64,000 nt of DNA, taken from assembly GCA_947652115.1 (NCBI GenBank), contig OX393568.1, positions 13,589,717-13,653,716 of the forward strand. Reading direction: 5' to 3'. Made by a program: the position numbers and the translations under genes. Positions 56,168 to 64,000 of this stretch are shown piece after piece. The notes beneath the pieces were generated by a model. That model was not told where the DNA came from. It worked only from the letters and a program-made list of their open reading frames with translations, and did not search any database. This stretch comes from Blastomussa wellsi. Its lineage: Eukaryota; Cnidaria; Anthozoa; Scleractinia; Plerogyridae. The number at the start of each line of letters is the position of its first letter. The stretch's first letter is position 1.

Positions 56168-57630
56168 ACAATTTTCTTCCTTGGCAGAATCTAGTTGTAA
56201 CTCATTAAGATGAAAAGGTCACTCATTTTCATGACCTGTTTCGTTACAATTGTTTTGCTGGGGATTAGGTTTTGGTCTTTGTTGGACGACACGCACTGAT
56301 AAAGTCAGCACAGTGCGGCTTCCTCGGTGCTCAGGTTTGCTGTGTTCAGAATATCTTGTATATGATAACAATTAGTTTTTAATTGTCTAGTTTGCTGTTT
56401 GAATTGTATAGACTGTTACAACGTCTACATGACACAAGTAAGATTTATGGTTGCGGCTATTTATAACAATCATTATCTTCATCTCTACATCAATCAGTGT
56501 CCAATAGCTCACGTACTTATGTAGTTGTATTCATGTCTTCAGTCAACAGAGTCACAGTTCTATTTAAAATTTAATCAAAAAGAATATTTATGAACCTGAA
56601 ATGAAAAGAAGCAAAACAATGCCTACGATGCGAATTTGATTGCACTTATATCTGCAGCCTTCAGTACGTACAGCTGAAGTCTTACAGTGAATGTACCCGT
56701 ACCAGGTAATTGTCCTCCCAGCCGGGTAAGCAGTAGAAAAATTGAGTCCTTCTGTCCTTCTCCAGCCAACAGCTATGTTAGATATGCTCTTAACTCATTT
56801 CTGGCACGTAGCGAGTGGTAGCTCCAAAAGACTTTCAAACAAATAAATTACTGGTTAGAAAAATCTTGTCTTATATCAATCATATTTGTTTCCCTTTACA
56901 ACAAGAGAATATCATATTCTCTTGCTTTGCTGTAATGATTTTATGGCCTCATGCAATTTATAACTTGTTTTCGAGATAAAGCCAATTAACAGATTTTTTT
57001 ATGTAACATGGCACAACCGGAAAATTTTGATCTGTAAACCATCAGTTCACTGACTAAAAAACCAAACAGGAAACAGTAAATATGCTCAAGTTGTTTGCTA
57101 CATCATTAACTGTACTGATCACTAATGTCTCTGAAAAAATGAGCTTGTTGAATTGTTAACTTATTGTCCTTTACAGCTGCAAACCGTCGCTGAGTGAAAA
57201 CGCAAACAGGAAATGACTCACCAATAAATCTCTTAAGCTAATTATGACAAAACATGCATGTACTCATTTAGGAAAGCAAAAAAACGACCCTCGGTTAGTG
57301 AAACTTTTTTGTGACACTCTTTCTTATATTAATGGTAATGTAAATTTTAAAATAAAGTGTAGCTTGACACGTAAAACGTGTCGCTCAGAATATTGCCATC
57401 TGGAAGCTCTCTCAGTAAGTGCCTTAGCACTTCAAAGCTACACCCATATCAGAGCATATCAGTACGTCAAAAGTTCAACTAACCTAATCATTAAAAAGTC
57501 TTCGATTCCGCTTTTGCAGATTGAATCTTTCGCATGTGCGTGATTGTTTTAGCATTTAGTCAATTAACATGGCAAAAGAATGCTCCAAGCATATGAACTG
57601 GGTCACACGCGATTCCTCGACATACACTGC
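56168..57630. other. Spacer upstream of the CACHD1-like gene
   Basis: AT-rich, with one 100-codon open frame (57244-57543) without recognisable similarity. No element ends seen. Confidence 0.35.
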
Positions 57631-57639
57631 GGAAAAGCA

Positions 57640-57890
57640 TTTTGAAAATTTTTAAGGAAACCACTGAATCTTTAAGGTTAAAATATATACTGGAGGTACT
57701 TTGTTTAATGTTTATTTCTCCCTTAATTTCCACCTTCATAATTTTGCTATAAGCATCGTAAGTTCACACGTTTGGACTAAAATTATGTCATCGATGCATC
57801 ATGGTTTCCCTTGCTGGCGATAAGCACCTCGAGAAATCGTGACGTCACGCGCTTGTGCGGTGCATTTTTCCGCGGTGTCGATTCCTCTGC
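57640..57890 (+). repeat. Diverged dispersed repeat, family B copy 2
   Basis: Counterpart of 2635-2890: TTTCCACCTTCATAATTTT, GACTAAAATTATGTCATCGA and GAGAAATCGTGACGTCA occur in the same order. About 900 bp upstream of the CACHD1-like start codon. Confidence 0.5.
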
Positions 57891-58806
57891 CAAGGACTAT
57901 CAAGAAAAGATTAAAATAACAAACTAATCAAGCAAATAAAATGAAAAATCCCATTAATATAGGCAACAACTGCATTACATCCCCAATAGGTTGCCACCTT
58001 TTGTTCCCATTGAACGTCACTGTTTGTACATCTTAAAACATTCAGGATTATAAATGTTTACATGTCATCGTCTTTTTCATTTCTCATCATCCTCCTTCCT
58101 TTTGCATTTAGTAAACTATTATTTGCAGGTTTCCTACATGTTGTTGCAAAAGACCATTTCCGAGATGCTACTTTCCTCTGTTTCAAGACGAGTCTTGGTC
58201 CACACCCTTTCATATGGAAATGAGTTTTACTCGCACGTCGTTTGTCTTGAAAATGAAACTTAATTTCATATGTGCGTATTTCAATTAGCATCACTAACCT
58301 CGTTTAAGAGTAAAAATTCTTTTGAATTATCAACTCAAAAACGAGTTTAGTGAGGCGAATTTAAACTGGCAGACATTTATGCAATTAATGGTTTTGAATG
58401 CGTTTTGACACAAATATCGGAGCTATAATCCTACAAGCCCATGCTTTACTCATGAACCAAATCTGTTGCTGTGGATTATTACTGACCATTATTGAACTGT
58501 TCAGAAAGAAAGTTTAAATAGATGGGATAAGGTGCTCAACTAGTTACGGCGGAATTCCATCTTCAAACAACTGACTAACAGTCCCCTTTCATTCCTTTTC
58601 ACTAATTGTTCGCGTTCGTCAACTAAGTAAACACAGTCAGCCTTATTTCCCGAAACTATATACTTCTGGTAAACATTACTTTGTTAAAATAAATGAAAAA
58701 GGGGGCACTGCAATAGCCGGAAGAGCTAATAGATCTGTCTTTCCTGTGCTCAACAGGTACCGGGTGCTTGTTTGCGAAATTAACATTAATTCCTGTCTGC
58801 AAGGCA

Positions 58807-59450
58807 ATGGAAAACTCATTCTTAAAACAAGTTGCGGTTACAGGTTTTGTTCTTTCGGTCATACTGAGTAACACTGAGTTATCTACATCGCTTTCTACTG
58901 GTAACGCCCAAGCCAACGCTGCTGCCAGGCGATTAGCAGACTGTCTGCATGAAGTATTCGAGGGAAATCTCGGATTCAACCATCTTCAGAATCTCTACGA
59001 TTCACTTTCATGTGCCAATCAAGACATGGACGTGTCAAGATTGTTTTACACTATAACTGAACCTGCCACTGCTCGATTGAACGCATCTGCAAGTGTTTTA
59101 AAAGACCTAAGTAAAAAGCTGCAACAGCTTTTATCAGAGACTCAAAAGGTAAATATTGCCAAATGTTGCCGCGGAAGGAACGATACAAGGGGCCCTACTC
59201 GCTTCAGCGATAAATTCCGCTCGCTCGTAGATCTAACTACGGGATGTTCCATCAGCCAATCATCTTTACAAAGTGCACAAAACAGTTCCAGACTCAATAG
59301 TGAGTTATTAAATGCGTTCAAACGAAACTTTAATACGTCGTCTGTGGTAGCCTGGCAATATTACGGGTCTGTAGACGGAGAGTATGTGCAATATCCGGCC
59401 GACACACGCTACTGTGATGGCAACACTTCACAATTCGACCCAAGGTTCAA
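58807..59450 (+). CDS. CACHD1-like exon 1: signal peptide and N-terminal region
   Basis: 644 nt ending after FDPRF plus two bases (AA), donor GTAAGT. The ATG at 58807 is followed by a hydrophobic run (VAVTGFVLSVIL). The frame stays open upstream to about 58768 without another ATG. The alpha2-delta family places exactly such a helical cysteine-bearing region (ADCLHEVFEG...SCANQDMDVS) before the VWA domain. Confidence 0.88.
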
Positions 59451-62400
59451 GTAAGTGTACTCCGCACTCGAATATCTAAAATGAACCTGGACATACAGGA
59501 CAAATTCTCACTGATCGAGATCTAGCAGGTTTGTTTCGCAACAGCCTTAAACCAGAGACAGAGCTTGTGTTTACTTCTCACCCACCCTCTATTTTATTGC
59601 ATATATTTGAAATAGTTTTATCTGTTATGATAGTTCGATTTTATCATTTTTATACATCATATATACATATATTACTAGTCAGAGTGTCTAACAATTTCAA
59701 AAGTCAGTTAATTAATTTCAATTAGTGAGTCTGATTGATTGATCGACTGAGTTTTCAACTTCACGTAAGGGAAGTTGATTTCATTACTGATTATATATTA
59801 TGTGAACATTGTACACTTACTGGATTCGTTCTCGCGCAATATGGAGAGTTATTGAAGTCGAGGCCTTAATATCTTTCAATACTGGGCAAGGATGAATCTT
59901 TTAAGTATTTTATTATACCGAAGAACTAATCTTTTAACCAGCAAAAATACCTAAGGCAAACTATAAACGGCAGACTGATCCTGACGGCGAAAACGATGAA
60001 AAATAAACAAAGACGATAAAACAGCTAATATATTTAAAAGAAATTTGCCCGATATTTCGGTTTGCAAGACAAACCTTCCTCAGGGGTTGAGCTGAGGAAG
60101 GTTTGTCTTTCAGGATCAGTCTGCCGTTTATAGTTTGCTTTGTGAATAATTTACTGATCCAGGTCTACAAGTGATATGGCACTTCTCATCGGTTTGTTTC
60201 AGTGGTCACGCCAAATTTTGATCGCTTCAAATTTCTTTAGGTCAATAACTCAGAGTACTTACTTACTAAGTTAAAAAATGCATGCTGCAGCCCCCCCCCC
60301 CCCCCCCCAAATTTTGGGCAACTCAGATTTTTTGGGCAGCAAGAGTGGGGAGAACTTTTTCGGCAAATGGTTCACCGCTCCCCCACCCCTCCCCTCCCTG
60401 GCAAAAAATTGCCCTTAAGCTTATGAACCTAGCTGCTTGAATAGTTTCGGTCCACATCTCCGGTAAAACCTGGAAATGAGGCCCAGTGTTGGCCTTTTTA
60501 TGCACCAATATTGCACCAAAACTGATCAGGGTGTTTTATCATTAGCTCTGCCAGAATGATTTCCATACTCCTAATGGACAGTCGTGTGGACAGACCTGTC
60601 CCAGCAGCATCAGAATCTTATCAAAATAGTCTGCTGACATGCAAACTGATGACGTTACAAGCGGTACAAGGATCAAAGTGAAATAAAATAGCTTTTATTC
60701 ACCAAGGCAAACACCACAGAAATACATTCTATGTTTTACCTTTATTTTAAAGTGCCGACGAAGTAAAAATCAACTTAAGCTTATTTGAAATCCCTTTCAA
60801 AATTTTTCCTTTTTGTGATATTTTCTCTCGTTCTATAAATATTCATGTTTTTGCATTATGCAATTAGATAACTGATGATGTCATAAGTGGTTACAGTATG
60901 TAGTCAAAACACAAAATTAAGAATATCTCTGTAAATTATAAGGCAATGCAGATGAATCTTTACACCAGTATTGTAACCTACGAATACACCCCATGGTGTC
61001 TAGTTTGAGGTTGCTATGGGAACACTTTTGGTTCCAGGCTCTTTCCTCTTTGAATGTATTATTGCCAGTGTGGCTTTGATAAATTTAAATTTCTTTAAAT
61101 ATATATTAGCTGTTTTATCTATCTTGTTTATTTTTCATCGCTTTCGCCGTCAGGATCAGTCTGCCGTTTATAGCTGGTTTTGATAGAAGAAGGACGTGGT
61201 GCTATTCAAGACAGACACAATGCCTAAAGTGCACCAGGTCTCCTTATTACCATTTAGGGAGTGGATGATGTTTGGTAAAGATCAAAAACAGTAATTGCCA
61301 CTGCCGCATAAAAGATTTGGAGCCAAAGCGTTGTACTAAAACCACTCATGACATCATCAATTAGCTTATTTGCATAATACAGAAACGTGAATATCTCTGG
61401 AACGAAAAAAGGTGTAGAAAAAACAGACAAAACTGCAACCACGACAAAGGACACTTTTAATGTGTTCCTTGCCGTAGTGCCAGCCTTGCAGTTTTAATTG
61501 TTTTTGCTACACGTTACCGTAACGTAACGCAACGGCAACAAGAACTACTGAGTATTACTTTACGTTGTGTGGTTCCCTGCATTCAAAGGTTTCTTTTATT
61601 CGAAAAAGGTATTACAAAAAGGAAAACATCATTCTTCCTCATTTTGAAAGGGCTTTCAAATACGCGTAAGATTTACAAGCGATCAAGCGACCTGTCACAG
61701 TTATTGAAAAGCTCTTGTAGATAGCGATAGAAATAGCGATATAAATAAACTATTATTATTATTGTTATTATATTATTATTTTTTGGTTTCATGATGACTG
61801 ATTTTATACCCGCAATATCAAGGAAATACGATAACATATATCGTATTGCAGACGTACTCAGTGCAGTGTTAGACTAGAATGGCAAAATCCATTTCGGCTT
61901 GGTGTCAAAGCGGTTATAGTTAGTGAGAGGGTCCCCTCCACTAACTGTGAAGTGGTGAAATCGCGAATGAAGCAAGAAAGTACTATTGTGCCCAAAAGCA
62001 TAGGATTTCGTCTGGCACATACTTACGTAGCTTATAGAGAAGAGCGCACCTTAAAATCATTCAAAGCTAGTGATATCAGTATTTATCTAATATTTCATTG
62101 GAGATCTCTTTTTCAAGACTCTGCTTTCTGCCACATAACTAGTACTGATCAAAGACCTAAACCGACTCTAGTGAGGGCCTCCCAAGCGGGGTGCATGTTC
62201 CCTTGAAAAATCAGAGTTCTCCCTTGTTTTCCAAAAATAAGTTAAGATGTTCCCTGAAATTCACTCTCGTCAAGTTCCCCTGTTCCTTGGAATTATGTTG
62301 CATGTTTCCTTGATCCCCAAACTTATTCTTTAATAATGTTCCCCACAATTCCCCATAATCCTCAACAAAACGCCTCTTTCGTGACTCTTTCGTCTCCTTG

Positions 62401-63866
62401 ATGAATTTTGTTTTACCTCAGATTCATCATCACTTGTCTGTTGAATTTCATATTGCAACATCAGCTCTTCCTCCTTAAGTTCCAAAACATCTTGATTATG
62501 CTTGTAGGAATTCAAGATACAAATAATGCTCTCTACCTCAATGTATTTCTCAGAATCTTCCGAAAAACATATTGGGTTAAAAGGATCTTGAACATAAATT
62601 GTGGCCATCACTTTTTTTATGCCAACTAATTTGGTCAAAACAAGTGGCTGGACGTCTGGCGGGCCCACAACATACAGATTCATAGGAAGAGTTCCTGGGT
62701 TGTCTTTGCTTGTCATATTTCGCACAGTATTTTGGAGAACGCTCTAAACAGCTCTCAAGTTCCTCATCTCGCGAACTTGTTGACCTTGACCAGTTACCTT
62801 GTTTGTCTTTGGGCGACGTAATTGCGGAAAGTCAGAGTAGTTTGTAGCGACAAAGGGTTTGTGAGAAGTACGGACTAGAGCTAGTAAAGTATGAATATGG
62901 TGTAGAGCACTGCCTTTGCAAGCTTTCTTTGATTGATCTACTGAACCTGTAGTCAAACTCAAGTTGCAACGGCATGTCACTTGGCACCCGTTCTCATCTC
63001 AGAAAAAGTGTTTTCTACAACCAATGTCAAAATGATTCCCAAGTGGCCACGCTTTCCAAACTCGTCCCCAGTCCATTTGTGAAGATTATTCGCCAGGCCT
63101 GATGGAGAATTGCATCGGAAATTTCTTCATAAACAGTTAAAGAAAATCTCTTTAAAAGTTAGAAAATGGTCGAAAGTCAATGTTCCCTTGTTCCCTAATA
63201 TTCCCTGATGTACCTAAACAGTTCCCTTGTCCACTAAAAGTTATTTAAAAATATCCCTTTTTCCCTAAAAGTAAATGGCTATGTTCCCCAAAAACCCCTG
63301 GGAGGCCCTCTCTAGTGTTAAATGTCCGCAAGCTGGCCTGGACGACACATCAAGGCGATAAGCGTGATAACGGTTTACAGCGCGACGCGCCTTAGTGTGC
63401 CCCCCCCCAACAAAACTTTTTTGACAAGTTATAATTAGCCAATCAGAGAGCGCGAATTTGTTTGAACTGTCCGCCTCCTTGCAATGTTCAAAGCTGTTGT
63501 CACGAAACCTGTCGCGCTTTTAACAAGGAGGCGGGACAATTCTAACAAATTCGCGCTCTCTGATTCGCTAACTTGTCAAAAACGTTTGTTGGCGCGTCGC
63601 GCTGTAAACTAGTATGGAAGTCATGGAACAGAGTAGAGAATCACCTTGGTTCTTACAGATTGTGATCAACCTAATTGAACCTAACAGACTTGTAGTCTCA
63701 TTTGATGCCTGTCTTATTCAGATCATGGTACGTGGAAGCAGCATCACCTGTAGAGAAGAATCTTGTGATTATTATTGATCGAAGTGGTTCAATGTCAGGA
63801 CCTAGAATAAGGCTGGCTATTGACGCCGCGCTTACAGTCCTGGACACACTCTCGCCACAAGACAAT
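58807..63866 (+). CDS. CACHD1-like: VWFA (and probably cache) domain protein, CACHD1/alpha2-delta-like, 5' part only
   Basis: Exons 58807-59450 and 63722-63866 are visible and the gene runs off the right edge. The protein starts with MENSFLKQVAVTGFVLSVIL, a signal peptide. Next is an N-terminal extracellular region of about 190 residues with several N-glycosylation sequons (NAS, NDT, NSS, NTS), then a VWA_N-like segment WQYYGSVDGEYVQYPADTRY followed by FDPRF. Exon 2 continues KSWYVEAASPVEKNLVIIID and RSGSMSG. DRSGS is the metal-binding MIDAS motif DxSxS. Members are membrane-associated calcium-channel auxiliary proteins or relatives. The intron phase is 2, then 0. The first 263 residues are present; the rest of the VWA and any cache domain lie beyond the window. 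Confidence 0.88.
59961..61173. mobile_element. 1.2-kb unit with CTATAAACGGCAGACTGATC inverted ends
   Basis: Left CTATAAACGGCAGACTGATC, continuing through GAAAAATAAACAAAGACGAT, is answered at the right by GTTTATTTTTCATCGC and GATCAGTCTGCCGTTTATAG, about 75 bp in all. A third copy of the end (60111-60138) plus a hairpin of AGACAAACCTTCCTC / GAGGAAGGTTTGTCT lies just inside the left end. The CCGAAATAT word on the minus strand resembles Penelope-like terminal sequence. It lies in CACHD1-like intron 1. Confidence 0.6.
60291..60308. repeat. Poly(C) tract
   Basis: About 17 consecutive C residues inside the 59961-61173 unit. Confidence 0.85.
61748..61779. repeat. (ATT)n-like microsatellite
   Basis: Interrupted ATT units in CACHD1-like intron 1. 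Confidence 0.75.
62173..63309. mobile_element. hAT-like element, 11-bp TIR and perfect 8-bp TSD
   Basis: AGGGCCTCCCA at the left end and TGGGAGGCCCT at the right are perfect inverted repeats, flanked by CTCTAGTG on both sides (62165-62172 and 63310-63317). The 8-bp duplication is diagnostic of hAT-type insertion. The subterminal DNA is full of TTCCC(T/C)-type words (GTTCCCTTG, GTTCCCC). A 131-codon minus-strand open frame (62330-62725) occupies the left half. It does not look like a hAT transposase. Confidence 0.88.
62330..62725 (-). pseudogene. Coding-like fragment of unknown origin inside the hAT-like element
   Basis: The frame reads LYVVGPPDVQPLVLTKLVGI, then VMATIYVQDPFNPICFSEDS, EKYIEVESIICILNSYKHNQ and an acidic/basic tail (TSDDESEVKQNSSRRRKSHE). 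Length and composition suggest genuine protein sequence. I recognise no family, and neither the C-terminal hAT dimerisation motif nor a BED finger is visible. It may be a captured exon. Confidence 0.35.
63373..63609. mobile_element. 237-bp foldback MITE upstream of CACHD1-like exon 2
   Basis: GTTTACAGCGCGACGCGCC and GGCGCGTCGCGCTGTAAAC bound arms of about 100 bp that also pair through AATCAGAGAGCGCGAATTTG and GTCCGCCTCCTT. The right end is 112 bp before exon 2. Confidence 0.8.
63722..63866 (+). CDS. CACHD1-like exon 2: start of VWA domain with MIDAS
   Basis: Acceptor GTCTTATTCAG, phase 2 in and phase 0 out (donor GTAAGT). Encodes the WYVEAASP hinge, the beta strand NLVIIID with MIDAS DRSGS, and helix RLAIDAALTVLDTLSPQDN. 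The pattern FDPRF-K-SWY...DxSGSM is standard in VWFA/cache proteins. Confidence 0.92.
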
Positions 63867-64000
63867 GTAAGTAATCTAAATATGCTGCTCAACGTTACTG
63901 GCATATGTAAACATTTTCAACCTTTCTGAACTCTGGCTAGCCAGTTGTCTTTCCCGTTTATTTTCCAAGTTCATGATAGTAATTGAAACATAGAGAATCA

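Overview
This is a window of animal nuclear DNA, most likely from an anthozoan cnidarian such as a stony coral. It is AT-rich, its genes are cut into many short exons with GT-AG introns, and it is crowded with small inverted-repeat DNA elements, tRNA-derived SINE-like repeats and Penelope-like and LINE remnants. No bacterial features (operons, ribosome binding sites, CRISPR) are present. The coral assignment is inference from gene content and repeat style.

Three genes can be followed exon by exon. (1) Plus strand, 355-28330: a complete liprin-beta gene (PPFIBP family) with 21 coding exons and 852 residues, consisting of an N-terminal coiled-coil region, a basic/serine-rich linker, three SAM domains and a short C-terminus. 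(2) Minus strand, 48731-32635: a complete gene resembling the SLAIN microtubule plus-end proteins, with 15 coding exons and 529 residues. Its middle is built from ten short phase-1/phase-1 exons that repeat two motif types, including a duplicated three-exon block. (3) Plus strand, 58807 to beyond the right edge: the first two coding exons of a secreted or membrane VWFA protein of the CACHD1 / calcium-channel alpha2-delta superfamily, with the MIDAS start DRSGS visible. Genes 1 and 2 converge on a repeat-filled gap (28331-32634). Genes 2 and 3 diverge from a 10 kb gap (48732-58806) that holds large foldback elements.

The remaining DNA is introns and spacers. Inverted-repeat elements with definable ends occur every few kilobases, several of them nested. 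Target-site duplications can be read for the foldback element at 6104-8497 (6 bp), its nested 76-bp insert (7-8 bp), a hAT-like element at 62173-63309 (8 bp), a MITE at 15614-15830 (8 bp, one mismatch) and a nested element at 55297-56064 (4 bp). Remnants of protein-coding mobile or foreign sequence include a GIY-YIG endonuclease fragment (4176-4400), a reverse transcriptase fragment (23539-23778) and a RecQ-like helicase fragment (47810-47940).

The three genes do not form an operon or an evident pathway. The first two both act on cytoskeletal or cortical scaffolds in animals, but their adjacency is probably chance. I found no clear new defence or biosynthetic system. The most unusual coding observation is the modular exon expansion in the SLAIN-like gene.
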